Origin: Chrysemys picta bellii
Taxonomy: Eukaryota > Chordata > Testudines > Emydidae
Direction of reading: 5' to 3'
Assembly: GCF_011386835.1 (NCBI RefSeq)
Contig: NC_088797.1
Location: 36,951,583-37,015,582 of the forward strand
DNA length: 64,000 bases
The position numbers and the translations under genes were made by a program. The notes below the pieces were generated by a model. That model saw only the letters and a list, made by a program, of their open reading frames with translations, searched no databases and had not been told where the DNA came from. Below, piece after piece: positions 1 through 12,373 of the stretch (positions are counted from its first letter, which is position 1; each line of letters starts with the position of its first letter).

Positions 1-384
1 TATATGGATGTTGGGGAAGACCTTTCACTCTATTGGTAACTGAAAAATCGACTGACTTCTGCTGTTGCTGAGTTATCCAATATCCAACATAAAAAAACTG
101 TATATTTTGAGAACCAGTGGCTCTGCTTAGCATGGCCATAGCCGAGTACTAGAGTTCTTTTAAAGAACATTTGTAATGTTTCTCAGGATAAACTATAATC
201 TGGCCCTATACCACTGACTCTGAGGCTTAGTCAGAATAAAGAGAGATTTTCAATAATTAGATTATTCTCCATTTCTAAAAACAATGTATTATTTTTCCCC
301 CACTCCCCAAAAAATCATGTGGTTAACTGGCTATCTAGAAAATTTAAAACTTGAACGTTTGTATGCCAGGCTTGCACAACTATG
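1..384. other. No recognised feature
   Basis: AT-rich sequence with short homopolymers. I see no plausible coding exon and no repeat family that I can name. Confidence 0.5.
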
Positions 385-1102
385 TAACCATTAGGAAAGG
401 AATGGATAAGAAGACAGAAAATATCAGAATGCCACTATATAAATCTTTGGTGTACCCACTCCTTGGATACTGCATGCAGTTCTGGTCACCCTGTCTCAAA
501 GAGGTATATTAGAATTGGAAAAAGTAAAGAAAAAGTCAACATAAATGATCCAGGGTATTGAACAGCGTCTATATGAGGAAAGATTAAAAAGACTGGGACT
601 GTTCAGTTTGGAAAAGAGATAACTGAATAGGGATATGATAGAGGTCTATAAAATCATGAATGGTGTGGAGAAAGTGAATAAGGACATCTTATTTACCCCT
701 TCACATACCACACGAACCAGGGGTCAATCAGTGAAATTAATAGGCAGAAGGTTTAAAACAAACATACAGAAGTACTTCTTCACACAACACAGAGTCAACC
801 TGTGAAATTCAGAGCCAGGAGATGTAGTGAAGGCCAAAAGTATAACTGGGTTAAAAATTAGATAAATTCATGGAGGATAGGTCCATCAATGGCTATTAGC
901 CAAGATTGTCAGGGATTCAACACCATGCACTGGGTGCTAGAAGCTGGTACTGGACAACAGCGGATGATGGATCACTCGATAAATTGCCCTCTTCTGTTCA
1001 CTGCTTCTGAAGCATCTGATACTAGCCACTGTTGGTAGACAGGATACTGGGCTAGATGGGCCATTCATCTGACTCAGTGTGGCCATTCTTATGTTCCTTA
1101 TA
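385..1102 (+). mobile_element. CR1 LINE, 3' end (5'-truncated, old)
   Basis: This is the 3' part of a CR1 non-LTR retrotransposon in plus orientation. The start reads, with many stops, as the RT C-terminus (the PLYKS..HP..YC.QFWSP block and the later RLKRLGLFSLEKR block). It is followed by the 3' UTR, which ends near 1100 with the typical 'gtggccattcttatgttc' terminus. CR1 elements are normally 5'-truncated and lack target duplications, as here. There are many substitutions and small indels, so the copy is old. It has no coding potential. Confidence 0.85.
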
Positions 1103-1974
1103 CTCAGATCTTAATTAAAAGAAGGATCTTCTTATGGTCCTCTAGCAAAGAGATTATAGTAAGGACATGATATTTCTCAATGTTAAAATGGGTGCGGGAG
1201 GGGTGATATTGGTAAAGTCAACCTGCTGTTTATTAGATCTGAGCAAATATTGCAAAAATAAGGTCTGGATATTTACTCAAAATGAATTCCCTTCAGCCAC
1301 ACATGTGCCCCCTTTGTATTCCCTTTCTGAAGACATACTGCCATGCCATGCAAATTGTAATTTAATTTTTAATTTACTTGTACTATATCAGTATTCATTC
1401 TAGGGGTAATTGTCAACATGATAAAATCAGGAATAAAAAGCCATATTATGTGACCTATATGACCAATCTCAATTAAACAGTTAATAGCTAACAATGAATA
1501 CTGGCATAATGCTTTTGAATAATTTTGAACAATTAATACATATGAAAAAATAAAATCCAGTCATGGACATTCCATGAATGGACTTAAGCTAATTTTTTGA
1601 ATTATTTACTTAGCTCTGTTCTTCTTACATCATAAAGCAGCAAAGGTCAAAACTTTCTTTATTTTCCTCTTCATTTATTAATTTTACTCTTCATTAATCT
1701 TCAGTATGGATTGAGAAAGGGAAGTAAAGACTGTTCTTTTTATTGTTCAACATTAATCTTATTGTTCTCTCCATCTTATGATGCTGACGTATCATTTTCC
1801 CAGGCTCTGTGGCAGTGCTTCATCACATTTAGGTAAAATGTACCCACAAGTTTTATGGTACAGTACCAGAGAGATCAGATTTCCTGAAAACCTGTGGGTA
1901 TTTGACATCTATTACTAAAAGGTATTTCAGCTCACTGCATTTTAAAAAATTCTTTTGCATCTTCATTTCTTCTA
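1103..1974. other. No recognised feature
   Basis: AT-rich, non-repetitive sequence. A 78-codon open frame at 1167-1403 has no domain, no Kozak-like start and cysteine-poor low-information content; I take it as chance. Confidence 0.45.
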
Positions 1975-1979
1975 GGTAG

Positions 1980-2695
1980 GGCTGGTCAAAAAGGTTTGAA
2001 CAAGATATTATCCCGTCAGAAAATAGGGTTTTTGCAGATTTTTTTTGTCAGGAAAATTGAAAAAAAAAAAACTCCTCTGATGAACAGTAGCAGCTAAACC
2101 ACTGGGAGAGACCTCAATGCATCTTGAGAGTTGTAGTCTGGCTGGGGTGCTAATGGTAGGAGGAGGGACCTGGAACTATAACTCCTATGAGGTACCACAG
2201 TGACTTTAGGCAGCTATGGAAGTTACTGTAAAAAGCGACAAAGAGTCCTGTGGCACCTTATAGACTAACAGACGTATTGGAGCATAAGCTTTCGTGGGTG
2301 AATACCCACAGACGCATGTGGTGGAAATTTCCAGAGGCAGGTATAAATATGCAGGCAAGAATCAGTCTAGAGATAACGAGGTTAGTTCAATCAGGGAGGA
2401 TGAGGCCCTCTTCTAGCAGTTGAGGTGTGAACACCAAGGGAGGAGAAACTGCTTTTGTAGTTGGCTAGCCATTCACAGTCTTTGTTTAATCCTGAGCTAA
2501 TGACAGAAGTTACTGTCATCCTGAAACAAAACTGTTTGCGTCAGAATTTAAATTTCTTGATACTTTTTTATTCTGTAAAATTTCAATATTTCAACATTTT
2601 CATCCCAGTTCAGGACAGAAACAAATGTCAAAATATCAGAATTTACTGCAGAACACAAAATCAGTTAAAAAAAATCAGATCTACTTCTAGGACAA
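1980..2695. repeat. Old interspersed repeat of the 'gggctggtcaaaa' type, split by a Penelope copy
   Basis: The left part starts with 'agggctggtcaaaaagg', has A/T-rich phenylalanine/lysine-like sequence, then a stretch around 2110-2140 resembling the 'catcttgagagttgtagtctgg' segment common in reptile repeats. The repeat continues after the Penelope insertion at 2517. A second sequence of similar style lies at 23990-24385. Family not named with certainty. Confidence 0.4.
2230..2505 (-). mobile_element. Penelope-like element, 3' end, with 11-bp TSD
   Basis: Minus-strand 3' UTR of a Penelope-like element (PLE). Read on the minus strand it ends with the shared PLE terminus: 'cccacgaaagcttatgc', then 'gttagtctataaggtgcc', then the stretch before 2230. 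It is flanked by the exact direct repeat 'gaagttactgt' at 2219-2229 and 2506-2516, which fixes both boundaries. No open frame is left. The 11-bp TSD length agrees with the two other short PLE copies in this window. Confidence 0.85.
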
Positions 2696-2699
2696 TCCC

Positions 2700-3196
2700 A
2701 AATTGAAAGGCTTCTTGTGTGATGTTAGAAAATTGACACAAGGGATTACAGGAATACCTCCCCAAAAGCCTCTTGTTTTAGTGAGGGACAAATGTTTTGA
2801 TGCATGGAAATTAAACAGAAAAATACCTATTTGAGTATATCTCTTTTGATTGGCGCTCCTGTGTTTGCAAAAACAAATAACTCCTGTGAAAATGTGGTTG
2901 GCAAAAATAAGAAAACAAAGAACAGTGGAATGACTTACGGCTGGGTTAGATTAATAATGGAGCTACTGGAGAAAAGATGGATGAAGCATAATGAACTGAT
3001 TAAACACAAATCATTGCTATTGCACTACGATGAGTAGAATGGGAGAAAGAGAGCTGGGTTGGATATAACTTTTGTAATAACAGTATGTATGCTGATTGTA
3101 ACTGATAACATAACCAGCCTCAGATCTGCTCTATTCCCATATCAGATATCTTCCCTCTTGCTACTTAGTCAATACATTTGTCTATATATTTTCTTT
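2700..3196. other. No recognised feature
   Basis: AT-rich sequence. The 77-codon open frame at 2804-3037 is lysine/asparagine-rich and shows no domain; I do not call it a gene. Confidence 0.45.
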
Positions 3197-3256
3197 GGGC
3201 CTGATTCTCATTTATACTCACTTATGGCCATAACTTAAATAAGGATCAGGCCCTTT
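3197..3256. repeat. Small palindromic MITE remnant ('gggcctgatt' type)
   Basis: Starts 'gggcctgattctcat' and ends 'aaggatcaggccctt', so the two ends are imperfect inverted repeats about 12 bp long. This is the style of an old amniote MITE family seen again at 29772, 45673 and 62721. Confidence 0.5.
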
Positions 3257-3738
3257 ATCTTTAATAACAAAGGATGAATTTTACCCAAAGTATCTAAAAG
3301 TCCACTTAATTGTAAAGATTATGTAGATAGATAATATTATTTTCAAAATAGTTATGCTGCAATTAAGAAAGTTGGTCTTGCTTTAAAAATGTATTTTCTT
3401 AAGTATCAAATAGCTAAGTTCATAGCCTGCATGACTATCCCTGTCTGACTCAGTGAAAAAAAATAACAGAGAAAGGTGTGTAGTGCAGTTTATTTTTTCA
3501 TAGCTGGGTCCTTAATGTGTTCCAGAGATGGACAGTAGGTACAGTGGTCTTGTAGTTGCTTTGGCTTCTATCACTTGATTAGGCTGCTGTGAGGTTTGCT
3601 AGGCTGCGTGGTTCTCTGGGTCTTTTTTTAATTGTGCTACCTTTTATCAGTGAAATAATTCTTCAGTGTATACTTTGTCGAATATATACGAATGCCTGTT
3701 TTGTAAATAGAATAGGGTGGCTGATCATATACTTACAT
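3257..3738. other. No recognised feature
   Basis: AT-rich, with one long open frame (3589-3906) that runs into the MITE at its 3' end and has no domain. Nothing else seen. Confidence 0.4.
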
Positions 3739-3739
3739 G

Positions 3740-4811
3740 CTGTAGCACAACCAGGGATACATGTACCCCGGGGGGTACACAGAGGGCTTACATCAATTCA
3801 TCTAGATCAGGGATCGGCAACCTTTCAGAAGCGGTGTGCCGAGTCTTCATTTATTCACTTTAATTTAAGGTTTCGCGTGCTGGTAATACATTTTAATGTT
3901 TTTTAGAAGGTCTCTCTCTATAAGTCTATATATTATATAACTAAACTATTGTTGTATTGTAAAATAAACAAGGTTTTCAAAATGTTTAAGAAGCTTCATT
4001 TAAAATTAAATTAAAATGTTGATCTTACGCCACCGGCCCGCTCAGCCCACTCCTGGTCTGGGGTTCTGTTCACCTAGGCCAGCAGCAGGCTGAGTGGGGC
4101 TTGCGGCCGGGACCCCAGCTGGCAAGGGTCCAGCAGCCAGAACCCCAGACCGGCAGCCAGAACCCCAGACTGGCAGTGGGCTGTGCGGGGCCAGCGGCCG
4201 GGACCCCAGACCGGCAGTGGGCTGAGTGACTCGGCCCGCTGCCACTCAGGGGTTCCATCCGCCGGCTCCTGCCAGCCGGGATCCCGGCTGCTGGACCCGC
4301 TCAGTCCGCTGCCAATCTGGGGTCCCAGTCCTGCCCACATACAGTGGGTACCTACCTTCTCCCTGGTTCTGGCCCATTCTCTTCCTCTCTCTCTGCACTG
4401 AGCTGAGGGTGGGAGTGCACTGAGCACAGGGCTGTGGGTGAAGGAGCAGGCTGGGGGTTGGGGTGTAGGGTCTGGCCAGGAGCTGGAATGAGGGAGGGAG
4501 CTCAGGGTTGGGGCAGGAGGTCTGGGTTTGGAGCGCTTACCTGGGCAGCTCCCATTTGGTGTTTATACTGCTCTATATACTATACTGAAATGTAAGTACA
4601 ATATTTATATTCCAATTGATTTATTTTATAATTATAAGGTAAGCATGAGAAAGTAAGCAATTTTTCAGTAATAGTGTGCTATGACACTTTTGTATTTTTA
4701 TATCTGACTTTGTAAGCAAGTAGATTCTAAGTGAGATGAAACTTGGGGCTATGCAAGACAAACCAGACTCCTGAATGGGGTACGGTAGTCTGGAAAGGTT
4801 AAGAGCCACTG
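3740..4811. mobile_element. hAT-type MITE, outer copy, split by a second hAT MITE
   Basis: The left end has the 'accagggatacatgtacccc' style and the right end reads 'aggttaagagccactg', the reverse of the usual 'cagtggctctcaacct' hAT terminus. The right half (4557-4811) is AT-rich and uninterrupted; the left half stops at about 3807, where another MITE begins. No clean 8-bp duplication is left. Recognised as a non-autonomous hAT from the terminal sequence. Confidence 0.65.
3808..4556. mobile_element. hAT MITE nested in the previous one (right end lost)
   Basis: Begins 'cagggatcggcaaccttt', a typical hAT terminus, at the outer element's 'atctagat' (3800-3807). After an AT-rich 200-bp arm the middle (4030-4330) is GC-rich with repeated 'ccccagaccggcag' and 'cagccagaaccccag' units. 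The expected right terminus ('ggttgcctacccctg') is absent, so this copy is truncated or fused to the outer element by deletion. The overlapping 60-117-codon open frames here are products of GC-rich repeats. Confidence 0.6.
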
Positions 4812-4819
4812 CTCTAGAA

Positions 4820-5990
4820 AATGTAGATTTTAAAAATATCCAAACTCTTAAATGGTTCACAGAAGTGAACTCTGAGACAAAGACAGGTAGTATCCTGAAC
4901 TCAATCTTTCAGTTATATTTGAAAGCAATGGTTAATCTATAGTAGTCTCAGGATAGGAAAAAATAATGAAGATTAATTAAAAAGGGAGATGATTGTGAGC
5001 CCCTATTTTTAGATTGCCTAACAGTGACTTTACAAAAGAGTCTTGCAACTTTTTCATTGAGAAGTTATTCCACCTCTATTATTTGCAGCAGAACTTTGCT
5101 GTTCAGTAGAAGGAACAACCTCAGACTAGGAAAATACCTTTTCTTTGTCCTGTGAAATTCCAGTCAGCTTTTGCTGAGGTATAAATGGTTAAAAATCACC
5201 ATTTCCCTTCTTTTACTCATGTTCCTCAGGAAAATGCTTGTAGCCTGCCAAAATCATAACTAAATACACAAACATTCTAAGACCAGGCCCTCTCCCCTTG
5301 GCCTGGCTTATGGCTCCAGTAGCCTATGCCCCTGGGCACAAATCAAGCCAGGCTCTCCCCCATTCTAAAAACCCCACCTTGCACCCATCACCTGGTCCCA
5401 GGGGCCTGATTCTTCCTACCTGCTGTAGTGGCACTATCTGGGGCTGGAGCTCCCTTAACTCCCAAGGGTGGGAGGGAAAGAGAGAGCAAGCCAGTGGTGA
5501 AGCCATGTATGATGTAAGCTAGTATATGTCACCTTTAATAGAAATACTACTTTGGAAATATTTTAGAGATCTTTAAAAATAGTCATTTGGACAAACTGTT
5601 GTATCCTCTGGTCTGTAAAGTTAGGTGCTTTTGTTACTATGAATCCAACTGTAAAGGTTTTAAAAGTAAAGAACTATAATAGAATACGTTGTTGTTGTTG
5701 TTTTTTAAACCCTCTTTTTAAAAAACACAACTGCATCTAAAACAGCTTTTCTGTGCATTAAAATATGCTGATTTTTAAAGTCTGGTATCTTAGGACCTTC
5801 CAGAGCTAGAAGCAAGTGTTGTGTGCCCCACGGAAAGGTAAGGGATCTCCTCTTTTCAGTGGCATTAAGCTCCCATTACATTAGACATTGGTCTAGAATC
5901 GCATATTGGGCCATTCAGTAATGTAACATATTGTGGGTAAAATTCCACAACTGTGCCATTCTGGAGAGTTCTCTGAAAATATCCACTCAG
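4820..5990. other. No recognised feature
   Basis: Mostly AT-rich. A more GC-balanced patch at 5284-5520 ('gaccaggccctctcccc' onward) opens both strands for 60-74 codons but shows no domain or splice pattern. A short GTT run lies at 5691-5703. Confidence 0.45.
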
Positions 5991-5991
5991 T

Positions 5992-6400
5992 GTTGAGCAG
6001 CAGTCAAAAAAGCGAACAGAATGTAAGGAGCCATTAGGAAAGGGATCGATAATAAGACAAAAGCTATCATAATGCCACTATATAAATCCATGGTACACCC
6101 ACATCTTGAATACTGCGTGCAGTTCTGGTCACCCCATCTCAAACAAGATATATTAGAATTGGAAAAGTACAGAGAAGGGCAACAAAAAATTTTAAACAGT
6201 ATGGAACAGCTTCCATCTGAGGACAGGTTAAAACGAGTGGGACTTTTCAACTTGGAAAAGAGATAATTAAGGGAGGAGGTCTATAAAATCATGACTGGTG
6301 TGAAGAAAGTAATAGTGAAGTGTTATATACTCTATCGCATACCACAAGAACTGGGGGTCACCCAATGAAACTAGTAGGCAATAGGTTTAAAACCTAGGGC
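5992..6400 (+). mobile_element. CR1 LINE, RT C-terminus and start of 3' region
   Basis: Plus-strand CR1 fragment. The frame from 5995 reads as the RT C-terminal end: an AVKKANRM-like start, then MPLYKSMVHPHLEYC (6072 on), QFWSPHL, and SEDRLKRVGLFNLEKR up to a stop at 6266. The rest is the normal downstream sequence, cut off at about 6400 before the true 3' end. Both ends are truncated. Divergent and dead. Confidence 0.85.
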
Positions 6401-7560
6401 TGGTTTTGCTTTATGTCTCTGCTGTAAAAGACAGTATGTATTTCAATATATAATATTTTGCAGAACAAGTGACAATGGAAGGTATTGTGCGTACTACAAC
6501 CAGTTATTACTTCTAATCAGTATTGTTTCTTAGGAAAACTGCCAATTACATTTACTTTGAGTGGAAAATCCAACATCACATTATGTTTGGCCATTAAAAT
6601 GTGCATGCTCACCATATTTTGATTCTCTTTCTGTGAGGTCCCAGAGAGAGCAAACACTCTATTCTTTTCTATGTCTGAATTCCTTCTGTCTTGAATTTCA
6701 GTTGCCTGTTGATATTTTATTCCTCTAGACTTTTGCCTGATTCATTCAAAGTACTTTCCTGAGACAATCTGTATGAAATGTTCTTGTTGATATTTTCCCT
6801 TTCTTCCTCAATTTGTATACAACCATTTGTCTCCTGCAGTCTTTCTGCTTTCTTTGTAAACAGCAATCTGTTTTGTATTTGGGTGTATGTTGCATAGTCA
6901 CATTGATGTAATCATTAGGAATATTATGGGATGAAAATGTACAGGACAAGAAAATTCTGTATGGTCACATGGGCAATATAATCACAGTACATAAAGAAGT
7001 TATGATTCACTATTGTAGTTTGTTTATATAATTATTTACACAGGACTGGAGTATTGTCAATACCACTGTTTGCAATGATTGGGTAAGATACAAACTGGGA
7101 CACAGCTGCATTCTGTTATTGTCCATTTGTTAGAAAAGTAGCTTGTGCTATTTTCAGACAAATGGGACACTTCAAATCTTGATCCCCAGCTTCACATACT
7201 GAATCTAAGACCTCTTGTTGCTGCTAGCAAAGCATTAGTATCAAAATTCATTAATTTTTAGTACCAAGCTAGCTCAAATTGAGGGCACGTTCCATTTTCT
7301 TCTTGCTTAAACTAGCTTCTTCAATTGTTCCTGGAAAGTCAGTGGGCAAAACAGAGGTTACTTGTGCAGTAAAATAAACAGGATTAATCTATGTTTATAG
7401 ATGCTACTGAGACAGCTGCCTTGCTCTGTGGCCACCATGTGTAGTGAGCCAGCCAGAAAAGCAGGCATGTGGCTGCTACCAGATCAGTCAGGTGCACTCT
7501 TCATGCCCTTATTCCTTTAAGTAAAAAAAAAATAGATTTGGCTATTCAGGATTCCAAGCC
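6401..7560. other. No recognised feature
   Basis: AT-rich single-copy-like sequence. No coding signal and no repeat family that I can name. Confidence 0.45.
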
Positions 7561-7561
7561 A

Positions 7562-7680
7562 GTGTTGTGGCACCGGCAGTTAAAGTGCCACTAATGTCCT
7601 CTGTCTTGTGGGTTCAGTTCCTGCAGAGGGCAAGCTTTTTACTTGTATTTTCTTAAAATTTAACTTTTATTTTTAAAGAG
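7562..7680 (+). repeat. Possible tRNA-derived SINE remnant
   Basis: Contains 'tggcaccggcagtta' (A-box-like) and, 45 bp later, 'gggttcagttcc', which fits the pol III B box GGTTCRANTCC. Only these two blocks support it. A chance match is possible. Confidence 0.3.
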
Positions 7681-10398
7681 AAGTCTGCCTTATTTGGCCA
7701 TTACTGTCAAGAGATGCGGGAGAGGTCTGGGGGAGGGTTGGGGATGTGGGGCTAGCACTAGCAGTGGACAAGAAGAATGGGATCATGACAAACTGGCCTA
7801 ATACCAGCAGTAACCTTACTCTTCTCGCTGACAAGTCCCAGCCCATTTATTGCCTACCATGATAACAGCAGGGAACAACTATTGTTATAGCAGGACCCAG
7901 CTAAATAGATCCAGTTTAAATAAATAGAACTTGAAATAATCCTTGAATTAGAAACAAAATTTCAAAACCTTCTAGAAACGTATACATCTTCATTTAAGTT
8001 ATGGAATGTCTAGGGAATATGTATAAGCAACAGCAGCCTTGAGGCTAGCACAAACATCTCTCTGTGTCTGCTTGATTCTGTTAAAAAGGCTCTCATAGAT
8101 GTAAGCAATGACTTTTTTAATAGCTAACCATTAGGTTTTAGTCCGAAGGAACAGCAAGAGTTCTGTAAAATGAGGGGTACCTTGAGTTTCAAAGTCTTAT
8201 TAGCATGTCGAAATCTGGTATTTGCATGGTCAGATTAGCACTTAGACACATAAATTCCAATTTTTTAAATACAGAACAGCCAATTCTGACAACTGAGCTC
8301 TAGCGTGGAATGAAGATTTTCCTGATTTAAGTGGTTTAACTAAAATGTCAACTCATTACTATGAAGAATGTTATTCTGTATTAAATTAAAGGCCTCACTT
8401 AATTGCTTTCAGGTTTCTCTGGGATGTGGTTTTAATCTCTGTAATGCAGAAAAGAAACAGCAACATTTTGGTGTTCTGCTCTATCTGTCTTGCAGGGAGT
8501 TACGAAGCAGAATGAATTTATTGGTGGTAAAAGAGTGATGGAAAAATTAAAGATAATTAACATGGACATTGTTCAATACTGAACTGAGGGGAAATCATTA
8601 GCACCAAAACAGTCTGATTACTGGGGGGAAATGCCAATGTCATAAATTGGATATATACCTCTTTAGACCATAAAACTATTCCAGCAGTGAAAATTTCACT
8701 TCTAAAACCATTTACGGTTGCGAAATAAGGACAATTTAGTCACTTGTCATATCATTTGCAAAATCAAGCACTTTATAAGCATGTAAAGGAATCATTAAGG
8801 AAATAGTAAAATGTTACGGTGGCCACATGATAGTCAGTGCAATCTATGGGTGCTCAGCACTTTTGAAAAATCAGGTCACTTTTATTTTAGGGACTTAAAT
8901 ATGGATATTGGAGCCTTATTTTAGTCATCTAGAGCCAATCTCCCTTTCAGTCCACCTTTTGTCCTAATAACATATCTCCTGAATGGAAGCATGCTTGTAT
9001 TCTACATTTGGTCTCCTCTGCAGTTTGTGATCACCTATGCTTTATCCCACTTATGGGTCTTTGGTTATGTGGTCAGTGTGACACCTGGCTCCTCCTATTC
9101 TGTGAAGTCCAGTGGCAGTTCAGAGTTGTTTTCTCCTGAAGAGAAAAATCCCACTCAAAACTCTCTCTCCTGGTTTGAGGTTACTGAGAGGAGTTTCCTT
9201 CCTCTCAGTAGAAAGAGGGGTTTGACAAGGAGCAGAAGGCAGGTCACTGACTTTATGAATAATCTGCATTTTGTGTTCCTAGTTTGAAAATTATCCTCAA
9301 ACAGAAGTATCAATATACTACTCTGCCTGTGTACAATATTCTGTCCCATGAGGTTTTGCCTGTGAAGAACAATACATGAACACATCATGTTCCTAATATA
9401 CACTCTCTTAGTGTATGGTGCCGTCAGTACGTTGGAGTGGCTTTGAAAAGAGGTAATTTGCTTTTACCTCATATACACGTTACTATACATATTAGCATCT
9501 GAAAACTCATTGTTTTCATAAAATCAGTTGATGGATGATCCAGCATTTGCAGATTACTCCGGGGTGGGGGTGGGAGAAAAGGGGAAGAAAGATTATTATC
9601 TGTACAAATAACAAAAATCACATAACTGCACAATCCCATTTGTACTACCAACAATCACAATCCCGCCAATAGAGTGCTGGAGTGAAGTGCTGTAGAGTCA
9701 GGGATCAGATTAGATCTTTGATGTGCTTTTTCCTCATACAGTTTGCTGTTGTTTCTTATTCTGGTTATATTCTTTCTGCCATTAAAAGGTGCACTCAAAA
9801 CTAGCACTTGTACGTAGAGATGGCCAAGACTCAGGATTTCTGGTTTGCAAAAACAGATTCTGTTTTTAGGAACAGACATGAGCTGTACAGACTTGCTTCT
9901 ATGAAGGATTTATCTGAGAATACTTCTGGAAAAAAGTGTCTAAAGGTCCTGGAATTATATTTGTGCATCAGTACATCTGTAAATATGAGATGATGCTATG
10001 CAAGGGTGTATCTGCAGGAACTACGTATGATTGACTAGTGCCATCTGTTGGTAGACAAAACTGAGGCAATCCCTTCTTCCTGTAAGATTAACATGCTGCA
10101 TACAGCAAATCCTTCCAAACACCAGAACATACATAATAAATAGAATAATGAGTACGTAAATGCCTGCTGCATATACATTGATGATACTTAATAATAAATA
10201 ATAGTAATACTATTCATGTCATCACTGCATAGCACTGCAAACAACCCTTGCCTATCATCATGATGATCTTGGGGTTTTCAAAATATTCTTCTTGCAAACA
10301 AAGCATATTGTTAGGTCCCATTCCCTGGAACAGGAGCTAAAGACAGTGGCTGTAGAATGAGCCACTCCATGATCTTACTACTGCAGCTCAGAGTTTTG
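7681..10398. other. Long plain stretch, with weak old-repeat traces
   Basis: AT-rich. At 8840-8930 'gggtgctcagcacttttgaaaa' followed by 'agggacttaaatatgg' resembles an old amniote MITE-like repeat, but it is too worn to bound. Open frames at 8991-9287, 9155-9403, 9469-9654, 9655-9879 and 9808-9993 overlap each other on both strands and carry no domain, so I do not call genes. Confidence 0.4.
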
Positions 10399-10399
10399 A

Positions 10400-10616
10400 A
10401 AGAGGAGTGTAACACCGGCAGACCCAGGTTGTCAGTGGGCAGGATCAAACCTGGGATCTCTGAAGCTAAATGCATGAGTCTCTACTGCATGAACTAAAAG
10501 CCATGTCGCTCTTGGCTAAGGCTGTAGAGCAGATTCATTAATCTCTCTTTAAGTGGTCTTGGTGCCACTACATGGGACAGAGCACCACACCCAGGAGGTG
10601 AGTGGGTTACAGAAGC
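10400..10616 (-). repeat. tRNA-derived SINE (turtle type), minus strand
   Basis: Read on the minus strand there is 'ttagttcatgcagtagag' (A box; compare tRNA TAGCTCAGTCGGTAGAG), and 'ccaggtttgatcc' (B box) about 40 bp later. The spacing and the anticodon-arm-like 'gactcatgcattt' are tRNA(Lys)-like. Flanking parts ('ggtgtggtgctctgtccc' and 'gggtctgccggtgttaca' on the minus strand) match what I remember of turtle SINEs. Pol III transcribed and mobilised by a LINE partner, as for the class in general. Confidence 0.7.
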
Positions 10617-11496
10617 ACTCCTGAAAAAGCCCATTTTAAAAATAACAATGTGATACAGTGATATATAACTGAATATCTAAGCTGTTTATTTTAACAGGAA
10701 AATTACCTTCTCTTTGTTTTACAGACATCTTTTTACCAAGGATTTTCATTGATTTTTTTTAAGGCTGCTGTAGTCAGTGGTTTTGTTATAAGATGTAGTT
10801 TACCTCCACAAAAAGTGCAATAATATAGATTGTGGTGCATGACATTTGAAATAACGTCTGAAGTCTTGCAGTGCCTCTGCTATTGTGTGTAATCTGACAG
10901 ATACTTAGAAATTTCAAAAATTGAAATGGCTAGCTGAGTCATATAATTTGTTGTATTAGTATTATTTCTGTAACCACATGCCCTTCTGCTAAATTGTTTG
11001 AACTTTTCCTCAGTGCTGTGATGAGGTTGCAGTTATCAGAGTGGGTTGGCTGCCTGCAACTGAATATGAACAATGCAAAATGCTGATCACAAGCTGTATT
11101 CCTGGTAGACAGTATAAAGTTGCATACCACTCAGGGATCAGTCAGGGATTAATTGCACTTAGCCAGCACCCACTTGAAGAGACTATTGATATTAGAGAAA
11201 GTGTTTTTGATTACTGAAGATTTGTTCTGCACCTGAGCAGCAGAACTCCAACTTCCTCAGTATGAAGCATGAAATCTATACCTGCTAGCATCAGCCTGGA
11301 CCTCTTGTGGAAGGAGCATTTCCATTTGATTATAAATATTTGAATGTTCCAATATGGCTTTTTAAATCTGGGGGAGGAGAAGATTAGAGGCTCTCTACAG
11401 GATAGTTTAGCTTCCTTTTATTAAATAAACTACTCCCACAGATGCATTGTTTTTATAAACTTTTTAACTTGGCTGTAATTTTCAATACATCTTGCC
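10617..11496. other. No recognised feature
   Basis: AT-rich sequence with no domain-bearing frame and no recognised repeat. Confidence 0.45.
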
Positions 11497-11499
11497 TTA

Positions 11500-11764
11500 G
11501 GTTATGTCTTCATTCCTAAAATAGATGTGTTCTTACATTGAGATAACTGTCTCTGTATAAACTCCTAGTGGAGATAGGCACAGGTAGTTTTCATCTTGAT
11601 AAAGTTAGTTGAGGTTAACACTTATATCCCCTTCACCTGTGGTTTAGCTAATGGAGGAAAAAACTAAGTGTTTGTCTCAACTGTGGTTTTAAATCAACAT
11701 AACTAACTCAAGTTAGCTATCTCAATGTAAAAGTACCTATTTTTTTTACAAGAAAGGCATAGCC
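11500..11764. mobile_element. PIF/Harbinger-type MITE, TTA target duplication
   Basis: The left terminus 'ggttatgtcttcatt' and the right terminus (minus strand 'ggctatgcctttctt') are imperfect inverted repeats. The element is bounded by the trinucleotide TTA on both sides (11497-11499 and 11765-11767), the hallmark of PIF/Harbinger. It is 265 bp long, internally AT-rich, with no coding. The termini are different from those of the Harbinger at 33711. Confidence 0.6.
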
Positions 11765-11767
11765 TTA

Positions 11768-12373
11768 GAAAGTACAATCCTTGAACAGGATTCAGCTTTG
11801 ATTGCAGCTGGGCCACTTTGTTCTGTTAACCAATCAGCTCTCACAAGCAAGTTCACCCTGGGTTAGTATTTGGATTGAGGACCCCATAGAATACCTAGTT
11901 GCTGTAGGAAATGGTTATTAATAAATGGCATTGTTCCTTGGAGTCAGTATAACCCTCTAGAATGGCAAACTTTAAGAAATACAGTGCAGTTGGAGGTGCT
12001 GCCTTTTGAATGAGACATAAAATTGAGGTCCTGACCATTTAATATCACTAAAGATATCATATTTTACAAGAGTAAGCTGCCAATTTGTATGCAGTGTCTG
12101 GGGGTTGGGTAGGGATTTTTATGGTGAAAAAAAAAACTTTTGAGAGAGTTAGAGAGAAATTGAATCTATTTTCTTAACCCTTTCCTCTGCATTTCTGTTT
12201 CACCTTGCAGTTATAAATGTATCTTTTGATATAAGAGCAAAACCTCCCTCTTTTTCCCAACATATACCATGCACATTTTGACTATGTAAATATGTGATGT
12301 TTCATTATAATGATCAAATTTTGCAAAATCATTCAAAAACTTGTACACTGCTGCAAAATCCATATAAAAGTCA
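11768..12373. other. No recognised feature
   Basis: AT-rich, with nothing recognisable. Confidence 0.4.

Noticed and set aside
4042..4427. Overlapping frames at 4.0-4.4 kb as a proline-rich gene
   Set aside because: Repeats of the nested hAT MITE; no domain, both strands open.
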